DNA from: Pseudoalteromonas sp. A601
Lineage (GTDB): Bacteria; Pseudomonadota; Gammaproteobacteria; Enterobacterales; Alteromonadaceae
DNA: 64,000 nucleotides
Reading direction: 5' to 3'
Assembly (NCBI RefSeq): GCF_002165575.1
Contig: NZ_MXQF01000009.1
Location: forward strand, 124,001-188,000
The translations under genes and the position numbers were made by a program. Shown piece after piece: positions 14,933 to 24,315 of the stretch (its first letter is position 1; each line of letters opens with the position of its first letter). The notes beneath the pieces are model-generated. The model was not told the origin of the DNA. It did no database searches and worked only from the letters and a program-made list of their open reading frames with translations.

Positions 14933-15877
14933 ATGATTAAGTTGCCTAATATTATTAAAATAATACTCTGCTCTACTATCTCTTTAGCTTCTTTTGCATG
15001 CTCATCGAACAATATTGATGAAATTACATGGCTATATAGTAACACCGCCCCATTTCATTTAGCTAAGCACGAGCAATCTCCAAATGGAGGACTATGCGAT
15101 TATTTAACGGAGCAATTGATAAAAGAGTTACCACAAATAAAACACTCTCGCCTGCAATTACCCAACCAACGCATCACAAAATACCTAACGGAAGGCCACG
15201 CGGCTTGCCACCCTTGTATGATCTACAGAAAAACAAGTACAGTCAGAGCCATATATTCAATTCCGACAACTGTTTATCCGCCATTCAGCATTATCACGAC
15301 AAAAAATAACGCTAAGACAATAAGCCGACAACATGGCTCTCCAGTTCGGCTAATCAACTTACTTATAGACAACAGCTTTATTTTTGGTCAAACGGCTGCT
15401 CGTCAATTTACAAATGAAATAAATACCATTGCAAAAAATACTGGTGCAAAAGAAAAAGGCTCTTTAAGTTGGGGAAGTGAAAATGAAAGTTATGCGGTGA
15501 TTTCAAGGTTGAATCATGGCTATATCGACTACTCAATTGATTACCCTTTTGTAGCCGATTACTACAATCGTTTTACTAAGCAAGATAATGTTATAGCCCT
15601 GCCAATTGAAGCACCTAAAAACACATTTGTACTCGGTGCGGTTGGCTGCTCTGCTACAGCACCTAATAACTTTGCAGAAAAAGCCCTGAAGATTATTAAC
15701 GAAAAGCTCAAACAAAGCATCCTACCTTCAGAAAAATACCAAGAGAGTCAACGTAAATGGCTTAAAAACACATTTACAGACTTTGATGAGTATTATCAGC
15801 AACTAATATTACAGCCTATTGCGCAACCCAGCTCTGTTGTACAAGAAGCTGATCAGCCAAGTGAAGCTGGGCGTTAA
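14933..15877 (+). CDS. Secreted solute-binding-like protein (TIGR02285-like)
   Basis: The start at 14,933 is preferred over 14,903 because it gives a proper signal peptide (MIKLPNIIKIILCSTISLASFACSS; lipobox weak). The mature part is about 290 residues. Elements such as ITWLYSNTAPFHL, a glycine-rich GGLCDYLTEQL and a C-terminal YQESQRKWL helix resemble the periplasmic binding-protein-like TIGR02285 family that sits near sensory genes. It may sense or bind a small ligand in the periplasm. The last 62 bases overlap the convergent FAH-family gene, an unusually long 3' overlap. Family assignment is moderate. Confidence 0.6.
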   Translation: MIKLPNIIKIILCSTISLASFACSSNNIDEITWLYSNTAPFHLAKHEQSPNGGLCDYLTEQLIKELPQIKHSRLQLPNQRITKYLTEGHAACHPCMIYRKTSTVRAIYSIPTTVYPPFSIITTKNNAKTISRQHGSPVRLINLLIDNSFIFGQTAARQFTNEINTIAKNTGAKEKGSLSWGSENESYAVISRLNHGYIDYSIDYPFVADYYNRFTKQDNVIALPIEAPKNTFVLGAVGCSATAPNNFAEKALKIINEKLKQSILPSEKYQESQRKWLKNTFTDFDEYYQQLILQPIAQPSSVVQEADQPSEAGR

Positions 15878-16430
15878 ATGTATCTCCTGCATGTATTTGG
15901 CCAACCCCTGCGGGTGTACCTGTCATGATAATATCGCCATCATTTAAAGTCATAAATTCATTTATTTGTGCTAAAATCACATCTGGTTTATAGAGCATTA
16001 AATCAACATTACCTTGCTGTTGTAACTTATTATTTAGTTGTAAAGAGACTTGTAGTTTTGCGATATCAGCTTGCTTTATAGCAACAAAATCACTAAATAA
16101 TGCTGCGCCATCAAATGCTTTGGCGCGTTCCCACGGCAGGCCTTTATTTTTTAATTCTGTTTGTAGATCACGTTTGGTTAAATCTAAACCAACTGCAACT
16201 TCAGCTAGTTGCCCCCCCTGCACTTTAAAACATATTTCGGTTTCGAAATGCAAATTTTCTGCGCAGTGCTGGCTTAAAAGCACCTCACTAATAGCGCTAC
16301 TGGGTTTTAAAAACACCACCATTTGCTGCGCAACTTGGTTACCTAACTCTTCAATATGTGCAACATAATTACGCCCAACACAAACAATTTTTGCAGGAGG
16401 TATATTTGCTTTAGTTTGCTCACTTGGCAT
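15816..16430 (-). CDS. Fumarylacetoacetate hydrolase family protein
   Basis: A 204-residue single FAH domain, the short cytoplasmic form. IVCVGRNYVAHIEELGN is the N-terminal signature, FETEICFKV contributes metal-binding Glu residues and IIMTGTPAGVG closes the active site. Members cleave C-C bonds of acylpyruvates or decarboxylate oxaloacetate, Mg-dependent; acylpyruvase is the most likely activity for this size. It is monocistronic, and its 3' end lies inside the convergent solute-binding-like gene. Confidence 0.9.
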   Translation of the reverse strand: MPSEQTKANIPPAKIVCVGRNYVAHIEELGNQVAQQMVVFLKPSSAISEVLLSQHCAENLHFETEICFKVQGGQLAEVAVGLDLTKRDLQTELKNKGLPWERAKAFDGAALFSDFVAIKQADIAKLQVSLQLNNKLQQQGNVDLMLYKPDVILAQINEFMTLNDGDIIMTGTPAGVGQIHAGDTFNAQLHLADQLLVQQSWVAQ

Positions 16431-16742
16431 TATCTATTACCCTATAAAACATATGGCTAAATTGAAGTTACAGCATAGCAAATGTGCTTAAGTCTCTGCT
16501 AGATTTTATATTCTATTTTAAGATTTGATTGCTCAAACCACTGCAGTTGTTAACTTTAAGCAGGAGAAGTTAACAACATAACTCAGCCTTTTAATCGAGT
16601 TTTGCCACATATTTACCATAATACGAAGCATTTAATTAAATCATCCAGATAAATAACTCTCATAAATACAGATAGATAACCTTTAATACCTAATTTAAAA
16701 ACTGATTTTAATTGACGTGAGTTTTACTTTCTACTAACTTAT

Positions 16743-16756
16743 TGTAAGCGCTTACA
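16743..16756. promoter_or_regulatory. LacI-type operator 1 before the TonB receptor
   Basis: TGTAAGCGCTTACA is a perfect 14-bp palindrome with the central CG typical of LacI-family operators. It is repeated 52 bases downstream and twice more in the GH1/MFS divergent region. Confidence 0.85.
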
Positions 16757-16794
16757 TTAACAAAGTCGGGTTCGGCGATTTTTTTAAATATAAA

Positions 16795-16808
16795 TGTAAG
16801 CGCTTACA
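16795..16808. promoter_or_regulatory. LacI-type operator 2 before the TonB receptor
   Basis: A second identical TGTAAGCGCTTACA, 41 bases before the receptor ATG. The 52-base centre-to-centre spacing is about five helical turns, compatible with cooperative or looped repression. Confidence 0.85.
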
Positions 16809-16849
16809 AGACAACAACCATAAAAGATAAAACAAATCTGGAGATTTGC

Positions 16850-19798
16850 ATGAACCACACATTCTTTAAGAAAAAACAGCTTGCCGTTAGCCTATCAATG
16901 GCGATGGGCTTAAGTGCACTGTCATCTCATAACGCTATCGCCGAAGAAGAACCCGCAACAACAAATGAAATGGAAGTAATACAAGTTTCAGGTATTCGCG
17001 GTAGCTTGGTTAAATCAATGGACATCAAGCGCCAGTCAGCTGGTGTTGTAGATGCTATTACTTCTGAAGATATTGGTAAATTCCCTGATACTAACCTTGC
17101 TGAGTCGCTGCAACGAATCACTGGTGTATCAATTGATCGCAGTAATGGTGAAGGTAGTAAAATCACGGTGCGTGGTTTTGGCCCTGAGTTTAACCTCGTA
17201 ACACTCAATGACCGCCAAATGCCAACAACCGGTGGGCGCTCATTTGATTTTGGCAATATCGCAACAGAAAGTGTCAGTGGTGTTGAAGTTTATAAAACAG
17301 CACGTGCTGATGCTTCTAGTGGTGGCATTGGTGCAACTGTAAACATCACAACCGCAAAACCACTATCAAATCCAGGTATGCATGCATCAATTGGTGCAAA
17401 AGCAGTTATGGATACTTCAAATGAAACTGGTAGTGATGTTACGCCTGAGCTTTCTGGAATTTATAGCAATACATTTAATGATAATAAATTTGGTATTTTA
17501 ATTTCAGGTTCGGTGCAAGAGCGTGATAACCGCGAGCAATCAATGGCGGTTGATAACTGGATCCCAGATGTAGATTTATCAACATCACCAAACCTTGCCC
17601 TAACTGATAACAATCAACGTGCTGATGGTTCAACATGGTATCCGCAAAACGCTGGGTATGCATTTTCAGACAATAGCCGTAAACGTACCAATGGCCAACT
17701 AGTTCTACAATATGCACCTACAGATAATATTACCGCGACTGTTGATTACACTTACTCAAAACTTGAGTTTGAAAAAGACGGTCGTAGCTTTGGCGTATGG
17801 TTTAATAATGGTGGTAGTGTAAATGCTGCTACCATCAATGAAAATGGTACTTATACACAAGTAACAGAAGTCGGTGGGGATTACTCTACCAACTTAAACC
17901 AAGGCCAAACTGAAAACGAAAACAAATCTCTTGGTTTTAATATTGATTGGCAAGTTACTGACACACTTAATATTGAATTTGACGCACACAATTCATCTGC
18001 AACAAGTGCAGGTGTTGGTATTGGCCAAGATGCATTCATGATTATCGGTAATACGTCATGTGACTGGTGTGAAAACCCAACGGTTAATATTGATGAGAAA
18101 ATGGCTTACTTTGGCCAAGGCGAAATCCCACTTATTGATATGACTTTAACTAATGGTCAAGCTGAAATATTACCAAGTGACATGGGTAGCCTATTTGCCG
18201 GTGCAAGTAAAGATGAAAACACTAATGACCTAGACCAGTATCAGTTAAAAGGTACTTGGTATAATGAAGACAGCGGCGCATTAGCCAGTATCAACTTTGG
18301 TGTTTCACATACTAAAATTGATTTTCGTACAACGTCAGCTTATTCAGGTCAATTAGCTGCTGGTTGGTGGACTAAGTCAGCTGATTGGTATGATGATGGC
18401 TTATTCTCTCGTGTAGATAGCACTGGTTTACTTGATGGTTTTTCAGGTGGTGGTAGCGACAAATTATTAAACTACTACTACGATGCTGACTTTGACAAAA
18501 TTGTCTCAATTGCAGAGAGTATCGACTGTGATCACCCTGATGCTGGCTTAGGTGCATGCACTTGGCCTGCGGATGTTAATGGCCAAGTTCAATCAGGCCC
18601 AATTGATGACGATCACCGTGTAAGTGAAAAAACCTTAGCATTTTACATGCAAGCTAACTTTGAAACTGAATTTAACGGCATGCCAGTAAACATTACAACT
18701 GGCCTACGTTATGAGCAAACAGATGTGTCATCTAGCAGCCTTGAACGCCCTGCTACAAACATGGAATGGGTAAACGGCAGTGAGTGGTCATATATCTATG
18801 CAGATGAACGCACTTTCTCTACAGGTGAAGGCACAAATAAAGAGTTTTTACCTAGTTTTGATATGAACGTTGAAGTAGTTGAAGATGTGATTGCACGTTT
18901 TTCTTACAGCAGAAGTTTAGCACGTCCACCTGTAAGTGCACTGCGCTCAACCACCTCATTTTTAGGTAACCCTAAAGTGGGTCAACGTAAAGTGGCTGTA
19001 GGTAACCCCGCACTAAAACCTTACACTGCTGACAACGTTGACTTATCACTTGAATATTACTACGGTCAAGGAAGCTATGTATCTGCAGGCTATTACCGTA
19101 AGCAAGTTGAAAACTTCTTAGTTAATGTAACAACTGAAGAAACCATCGGCGACATCACTGATGCGTTTATTGGCGAACGTGCTGAGCAAGCGCGCGCTGA
19201 TTTAGCTGAAGCAGGTATTCAACCTACGGATCAAGCAATCCACGACCAAATAAATACAAACCTAGGTAACGAGTCTGGCACACCTATTTTAGGTGACTCT
19301 ACAGACCCATTAGCAACCTTCTATGTATCACGTGATACCAATGTTGAAACAGCCAACTTATGGGGTTGGGAACTTGCTTCACAGCACATGTTTGGTGATA
19401 CAGGGTTTGGTATTGCAGCTAATGCAACATTTGTATTTGGTGATGTTGAGGCTGACCGCGATACTATTGGTTATCAGTTTGCACTGCCTGGCTTAAGTGA
19501 CTCAGCTAACTTTTCAGCAATTTATGATTTAGATGGTTTATCAGCACGTGTTTCTTATAACTGGCGTGATGAGTTTTTAACAGGTTTTGACCAACATTCT
19601 GCTCCTATTTTCACTGAAGCCTATGGCCAGTGGGATGTGAATGTAAACTACGCAGTTAACGAGCAATTTACCGTGTTTATCGAAGGTTTAAATTTAACCG
19701 ACGAAACACAACGTACATACGTTCGTTACTCTGAGCAGTTACTACGTGCTAACCAGTACGGCGCCCGATACAACATCGGCTTCCGTTACGCTTTCTAG
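16850..19798 (+). CDS. TonB-dependent receptor for beta-glucan oligosaccharides
   Basis: A 982-residue outer-membrane receptor. A signal peptide (cleavage near AIAEEE) is followed by a TonB-box-like EVIQVSGI, then the plug domain (DAITSEDIGKFPDTNLAESL, RGFGPEFNLVTLNDR) and a long beta barrel ending in YGARYNIGFRYAF with a terminal Phe, the usual outer-membrane signature. Length and plug wording match the receptors that import polysaccharide fragments in Alteromonadales. Its promoter has the same two-operator pattern as the glycoside hydrolase genes, so laminarin or related glucan is the inferred ligand. It is followed by an intrinsic terminator and then the halogenase-like gene. Confidence 0.92.
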   Translation: MNHTFFKKKQLAVSLSMAMGLSALSSHNAIAEEEPATTNEMEVIQVSGIRGSLVKSMDIKRQSAGVVDAITSEDIGKFPDTNLAESLQRITGVSIDRSNGEGSKITVRGFGPEFNLVTLNDRQMPTTGGRSFDFGNIATESVSGVEVYKTARADASSGGIGATVNITTAKPLSNPGMHASIGAKAVMDTSNETGSDVTPELSGIYSNTFNDNKFGILISGSVQERDNREQSMAVDNWIPDVDLSTSPNLALTDNNQRADGSTWYPQNAGYAFSDNSRKRTNGQLVLQYAPTDNITATVDYTYSKLEFEKDGRSFGVWFNNGGSVNAATINENGTYTQVTEVGGDYSTNLNQGQTENENKSLGFNIDWQVTDTLNIEFDAHNSSATSAGVGIGQDAFMIIGNTSCDWCENPTVNIDEKMAYFGQGEIPLIDMTLTNGQAEILPSDMGSLFAGASKDENTNDLDQYQLKGTWYNEDSGALASINFGVSHTKIDFRTTSAYSGQLAAGWWTKSADWYDDGLFSRVDSTGLLDGFSGGGSDKLLNYYYDADFDKIVSIAESIDCDHPDAGLGACTWPADVNGQVQSGPIDDDHRVSEKTLAFYMQANFETEFNGMPVNITTGLRYEQTDVSSSSLERPATNMEWVNGSEWSYIYADERTFSTGEGTNKEFLPSFDMNVEVVEDVIARFSYSRSLARPPVSALRSTTSFLGNPKVGQRKVAVGNPALKPYTADNVDLSLEYYYGQGSYVSAGYYRKQVENFLVNVTTEETIGDITDAFIGERAEQARADLAEAGIQPTDQAIHDQINTNLGNESGTPILGDSTDPLATFYVSRDTNVETANLWGWELASQHMFGDTGFGIAANATFVFGDVEADRDTIGYQFALPGLSDSANFSAIYDLDGLSARVSYNWRDEFLTGFDQHSAPIFTEAYGQWDVNVNYAVNEQFTVFIEGLNLTDETQRTYVRYSEQLLRANQYGARYNIGFRYAF

Positions 19799-19810
19799 CA
19801 TTTTGTTGTC

Positions 19811-19838
19811 AAAAAGCCGCTTTATGCGGCTTTTTTTT
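19811..19838 (+). terminator. Intrinsic terminator after the TonB receptor
   Basis: AAAAAGCCGC, a short loop and GCGGC followed by eight T residues form a classic terminator 12 bases after the stop. It probably attenuates rather than isolates the downstream trio. Confidence 0.92.
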
Positions 19839-19874
19839 GCTACGATGTTTATAGCTCAAACTTGGTAATTACTA

Positions 19875-21428
19875 ATGGCCACATCCACTATAAATCATAT
19901 TGTTATTATTGGCGGCGGGAGTGCCGGTTGGTTAAGTGCAGGCTTGATAGCTGCTCAACCACACTTAACTCATAACGCGAAAGTCACTTTAATTGAATCT
20001 CCCAATGTCCCAACTCTTGGTGTTGGAGAAGGCACATGGCCTACGATGCGCCAAACCTTAAAGACTATTGGTATAAGCGAAACACAGTTTATTCGCCAAT
20101 GTGACGCGTCGTTTAAACAAGGTTCACGTTTTGATGGTTGGTGCCATGATGCAAAAAATGGCGAAAGTAATGAATATTACTACCACCCATTTAGCTTACC
20201 GGTGGCCTATCAAAGCTTGAATATAGCACCTTATTGGTTTGCTCAACATAATGCGGTGAGCTTTAGTCATGCGGTCTCGAGTCAAACTTACTTTTGCGAT
20301 CAGAACAAAGCCCCAAAAACTCACATGCACGCTGACTATCAAACACATGCAAATTATGGCTATCACTTAGATGCTGGTAAATTTGCACAGTTGTTGCAAC
20401 AACATTGTGTTGATAAGCTCAGGGTTAATCACATTATTAGTCACGTTGATGAAGTAATTAGCGATGAAGATGATTATATCAGCGCAGTGCAAACCTCTGA
20501 TCACGGGTTAATAACTGGCGACTTATTTATTGATTGTTCTGGTCATCATGGCCGCTTAATTGATAAATACTACAAAGTGCCACTGCAAACACAAGACCAT
20601 ATTTTGTTTAATGACAGTGCCGTTGCTGTACAAGTGCCATATGCAGATGATGAACAAGAAATACTCTCTTATACCAAAGCCACAGCGCAAGATACTGGCT
20701 GGGTTTGGGATATAGGCTTACAAAGTCGCCGTGGCGTCGGTATGGTGTATTCAAGTAAATTTGAGTCAACCCAAGGTGCTAAAGATAAATTAATTAATTA
20801 TTTAAACACAACGCAAAGTGATTTAGATCTAAGTAAATTAACGATTCGCGAACTTAAATTTACCCCTGGTTATCGTGAGCAGTTTTGGCATAAAAACTGT
20901 ATTGCAATTGGCATGTCTGCGGGCTTTATTGAACCACTTGAGGCCTCTGCTTTGGTGATGGTTGAACTGAGTTTAAATACCCTATTAGCTAATTTTCCAA
21001 CTAATAGAAAAGCAATGCCGCAACTTGCAAAACGCTTTGATCAACAAACTCATTATCGCTGGCAACGCATTATTGAATTTTTAAAATTACACTACGTATT
21101 ATCAACTCGTACAAGTGAATATTGGCAAGCACATAAAGCACCTAGATCAATACCCAGTGCATTGATAGATAACCTAGCTCTGTGGCGATATCAAAGTCCA
21201 TGGTTAAATGATTTTGACCGGGCGCAGGAGGTGTTTTCAGCAGCCAGTTATCAATACATTTTATATGGTATGAAGCAACTACCGCAGTTTCCTCAAATGA
21301 AAATGCCCGCAGCCATTATTGAGCACTTTACTAATAGCCAACAAGATGCAAAACAAGGTTTAGCTAAACTGCCCACTAACCGCCAATTACTTAATCATAT
21401 TAAAAAATTTGGTCTACAACCGATTTAA
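19875..21428 (+). CDS. Tryptophan-halogenase-family flavoprotein
   Basis: A 517-residue FAD-dependent protein. The dinucleotide-binding IIGGGSAGWLSAG (residues 10-22), the GVGEGTWPTM motif and the Lys in DASFKQGSRFDGW match flavin-dependent halogenases, and GWVWDIGLQ replaces the GWxWxIP signature, with Pro missing. Such genes commonly lie next to TonB receptors with SapC and cupin-like genes in marine Proteobacteria. True halogenation has not been shown for most of them, and the altered motif leaves it open here. It starts 36 bases after the terminator and 15 bases before sapC. A role in modifying a surface molecule or ligand is inference. Confidence 0.88.
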   Translation: MATSTINHIVIIGGGSAGWLSAGLIAAQPHLTHNAKVTLIESPNVPTLGVGEGTWPTMRQTLKTIGISETQFIRQCDASFKQGSRFDGWCHDAKNGESNEYYYHPFSLPVAYQSLNIAPYWFAQHNAVSFSHAVSSQTYFCDQNKAPKTHMHADYQTHANYGYHLDAGKFAQLLQQHCVDKLRVNHIISHVDEVISDEDDYISAVQTSDHGLITGDLFIDCSGHHGRLIDKYYKVPLQTQDHILFNDSAVAVQVPYADDEQEILSYTKATAQDTGWVWDIGLQSRRGVGMVYSSKFESTQGAKDKLINYLNTTQSDLDLSKLTIRELKFTPGYREQFWHKNCIAIGMSAGFIEPLEASALVMVELSLNTLLANFPTNRKAMPQLAKRFDQQTHYRWQRIIEFLKLHYVLSTRTSEYWQAHKAPRSIPSALIDNLALWRYQSPWLNDFDRAQEVFSAASYQYILYGMKQLPQFPQMKMPAAIIEHFTNSQQDAKQGLAKLPTNRQLLNHIKKFGLQPI

Positions 21429-21443
21429 CAAGCAGGAGGCCAC

Positions 21444-22169
21444 ATGGCCAATCACGTTTTACTTGATAACATTAGCCATAAAGACTTAAAAGTAATAACA
21501 GAGCGCGGTGCTAAATGGGGTGACACTATTAGCTGCACGGCTATTTTCCCAAATGAATTTACTAAGGTGCAAGCACAGCAACCAATCGTATTTCGTAAAC
21601 ACCCAAACACAGGGCAATTTGAAGCCCTCGCATTATTTGGCTTTGAGAATAATGAAAACTTATTGCTAGATGAGCAAGGTAATTTATCACTTAACTACCT
21701 GCCACTGAGTATGCAGCGCCAGCCGTTTTTAATCGGCCAACAAACGCAGTATAACCAAGGTATACCAGAGCAGTCTTTAGTCGTTCATCTAGATTTAGAC
21801 AGCCCACGTTTAAACCAAGAACAAGGCGAAGCGATATTTTTAGAACATGGCGGAAATAGCGACTATTTAAACCATATTGCACAAGTTCTCAATACGCTGC
21901 ATATCGAAAACCAAGCCCTACCCGCTTTTTTTGAGCAGCTATTAGCACTTAATTTAATTGAAGCGTTTTCAATTGAATACCAACAAAAAAATGGAGAAAA
22001 AGTAACTGTGGGTGGCTTTTATACTATAAACCAACAAGTGTTAAATACACTTAATGGCGAACAACTACAAAAGCTACAACAAGGCGGCTACCTAAATGCT
22101 ATTTATATGGCCATTGCGTCACTTGAACAAATTCCTACATTACTTAAAAACAAATGGGCTGCGCAGTAA
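21444..22169 (+). CDS. SapC family protein
   Basis: A 241-residue cytoplasmic-looking protein without a signal peptide. FPNEFTKVQAQQPIVFRKHPNTG near residue 32 and the C-terminal GGYLNAIYMAIASLEQ are typical of the SapC family, named after a Campylobacter S-layer protein. In TonB-receptor loci it accompanies the halogenase-like gene; its function is unknown. Ribosome site CAGGAGG precedes the ATG. The stop overlaps the start of the next gene (TAATG), so translation is coupled. Confidence 0.85.
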   Translation: MANHVLLDNISHKDLKVITERGAKWGDTISCTAIFPNEFTKVQAQQPIVFRKHPNTGQFEALALFGFENNENLLLDEQGNLSLNYLPLSMQRQPFLIGQQTQYNQGIPEQSLVVHLDLDSPRLNQEQGEAIFLEHGGNSDYLNHIAQVLNTLHIENQALPAFFEQLLALNLIEAFSIEYQQKNGEKVTVGGFYTINQQVLNTLNGEQLQKLQQGGYLNAIYMAIASLEQIPTLLKNKWAAQ

Positions 22170-23194
22170 TGCAAAGTGCAGCTCAACAAATAAAGCAGCA
22201 AGTAAAGCAATGCCATATTAATGATATTAACGACTTGCCTGCGTTTTTAGCCGAGCAAACAGCTCCTATCGTAATCAAGGGAATATGCGCGCATTGGCCT
22301 ATGGTCCAAAACGCACAACTCGGTGATACTCACGCACTAAAGTATTTAAAAAGCATTGCCAGTAACTCGCCTGTGCGTGCTTTTACAGCAAAAGAAAAAG
22401 AGCAAGGTCGTTATTTCTATAATGCAGATATGACCGACCTAAACTTCACGCAATACGCCAGTACCTTAGTTGAGTTAATCACTACACTGGAGCAATCTCT
22501 CACAACTGACAATTCAGACTCATACTATATGGGGTCGACTGCATGTGATTATTGCGCACCCGAATTTACAATTAAAAACCCATTAGAGGTAACCACGCAT
22601 AGCTGCTTAAAAAGCCTCTGGGTAGGTAATCACAGCCGTATTGCAGCCCATTATGATAATGCTGATAATTTGGCTTGTGTTGGTGCAGGTAGCCGTGAGT
22701 TTATTTTATTCTCACCTGAGCAGGTCAATAACTTGTACATTGGCCCATTAGAGTTTACGCCTGCAGGGCAAGCTGTCAGCCTAGTTGACTTTACCGCTCC
22801 CGATCTTAATCGCTTTCCACGATTTCAAAATGCACTTAACAGCGCTCAAATAGCCAAATTAGAACCAGGCGATGGGATATTCATTCCTGCGCTTTGGTGG
22901 CACCACGTAAGCGCTCACAGCCAATTTAACGTGCTCGTTAATTACTGGTGGCGTCAAGCGCCCGATTACCTAGCCAACCCGTTTGATGCCATGCTACACA
23001 GCATGTTAGCAATAAAAGACTTACCACAGTCACAGCAAACTCATTGGCAGCAATTTTTTGATCATTATGTATTTAGTAATAACAAAGATATAGGCGATCA
23101 AATAGCACCGCATGCTAAGGGTATTTTGGGGGATATTGATGAGCAAACTGCTCGTAGAATTCGTCAACTATTGCTGCAAAAACTAAATCGTTAA
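22169..23194 (+). CDS. Cupin-like/JmjC-type Fe(II), 2-oxoglutarate oxygenase-like protein
   Basis: The start is taken at 22,169 in the TAATG overlap with sapC; 22,154 is an in-frame alternative. The 341-residue protein has the HxD...H iron triad of cupin_8/JmjC proteins: HYDN near residue 164 and WWHHVSA near 243. Related enzymes hydroxylate amino-acid side chains, so it could modify a protein. It ends the halogenase-SapC-cupin trio. Cys residues in GSTACDYCAPEF are notable. The substrate is unknown. Confidence 0.85.
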   Translation: MQSAAQQIKQQVKQCHINDINDLPAFLAEQTAPIVIKGICAHWPMVQNAQLGDTHALKYLKSIASNSPVRAFTAKEKEQGRYFYNADMTDLNFTQYASTLVELITTLEQSLTTDNSDSYYMGSTACDYCAPEFTIKNPLEVTTHSCLKSLWVGNHSRIAAHYDNADNLACVGAGSREFILFSPEQVNNLYIGPLEFTPAGQAVSLVDFTAPDLNRFPRFQNALNSAQIAKLEPGDGIFIPALWWHHVSAHSQFNVLVNYWWRQAPDYLANPFDAMLHSMLAIKDLPQSQQTHWQQFFDHYVFSNNKDIGDQIAPHAKGILGDIDEQTARRIRQLLLQKLNR

Positions 23195-23283
23195 ACCACT
23201 GTTTAGTCTATAGAGAGTGAGTCAAAAGCCTATCAATGTAACGAGTTCGGCGATACAAAAACGGGCTTAAGACTCAAAGTTTG

Positions 23284-24315
23284 TTACTTGCGATTACCTG
23301 GAATCAACTTTGCGCTTGGTTGAATCGTGGCGCAACCTTCACCCGTTTGAGGATTGACAGAGCATTGAAAAACGCGGACATAATCCACCAGCATTTGTTT
23401 CTCAAAACCGCTTTTATCAACCCCTTTGTCATTAACATTTGCAGGCCAATTACCGCCAATAGCAAAATTAATTAACAGGTGAAAACGCTTATCAAAGGGG
23501 GCAAAGCCCGTATTCTCTACGAATGTTCCATCTGCTTGTTTTGACTTTGAATACCACTGCTTATTGTTAAAAGTGGCAAAGTGGAGATCATCAACATACC
23601 AACGAATTTCATCTTGCTGCCACTCAATAGCATAAGTATGAAATACATCAGCAGGATTTTGATCAGCTGTAAATGTGTAAGGCAAGCCACTATAAACATT
23701 TTCAGGCGCTGGGCCACCATAATGCAAAGTGCCATGTATTCGGCTTTCAAGGGTACCTACAGGGGCTGTTTTATCATCTGTTAGGGTCTTTAAGTTTACC
23801 GCTTCCATGATGTCTATTTCGCCCGATGATGCCCATGTGCCATATTCCCAATCGGTGGGTAACATCCAAATTGCAGGCCATGTCCCTTGCCCAGCTGGTA
23901 GTTTTGCACGAACCTCAATACGGCCATAACGCCAATCGCCTTGCCCTTTAGTGCGCAGACGTGCTGAGGTAAATGGCTGTGTGCCTTGTAATTTAGCTTT
24001 TGCGGCACTGGTTACTTCATCTGCGTTATATAAAGGTCCGGTGTAATCTTCTTTTATCGCGACAATATGCAATAAACCGTCTTGCAGGTAACTATTTTGC
24101 TCGCGTGCTGTATAGCACTGCTGCTCATCGTTACCACCACCTCGGCAGTTAACTTCGTGCTGCCACTTATTTAAATCAAGAGTGGCCGCATTAAATTCAT
24201 CTTGCCAGACAAGCTGCCAACCCTGACCAATACTGGCCTGAGTTGGCGGCTGTGAGGTTTGGCAGGCGCTAAGCGCACCTGCCAAAACTATGAGAAATAG
24301 CGATTTTACTGACAT
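23284..24315 (-). CDS. GH16 endo-beta-1,3-glucanase (laminarinase), lipoprotein
   Basis: A 343-residue glycoside hydrolase family 16 enzyme. GEIDIMEAV near residue 166 is the catalytic ExDxxE motif (nucleophile and acid Glu), with WPAIWMLP before it and the beta-sandwich closing at KQMLVDYVRVFQ. The N-terminus has a lipoprotein signal with lipobox LSAC, so it is a membrane-anchored or surface enzyme that cuts laminarin internally. Its start overlaps the end of the GH3 gene by 10 bases, so both are translated from one message. Confidence 0.93.
   Translation of the reverse strand: MSVKSLFLIVLAGALSACQTSQPPTQASIGQGWQLVWQDEFNAATLDLNKWQHEVNCRGGGNDEQQCYTAREQNSYLQDGLLHIVAIKEDYTGPLYNADEVTSAAKAKLQGTQPFTSARLRTKGQGDWRYGRIEVRAKLPAGQGTWPAIWMLPTDWEYGTWASSGEIDIMEAVNLKTLTDDKTAPVGTLESRIHGTLHYGGPAPENVYSGLPYTFTADQNPADVFHTYAIEWQQDEIRWYVDDLHFATFNNKQWYSKSKQADGTFVENTGFAPFDKRFHLLINFAIGGNWPANVNDKGVDKSGFEKQMLVDYVRVFQCSVNPQTGEGCATIQPSAKLIPGNRK

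Larger units (their letters stand above)
16431..16849 (+). promoter_or_regulatory. Long leader of the laminarin TonB receptor
   Basis: A 419-base gene-free AT-rich stretch. The only strong signals are the two LacI-type palindromes near its right end (listed separately) and a CTGGAG ribosome site just before the receptor ATG. No ORF or structured RNA was recognised in the first 300 bases. Confidence 0.6.
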
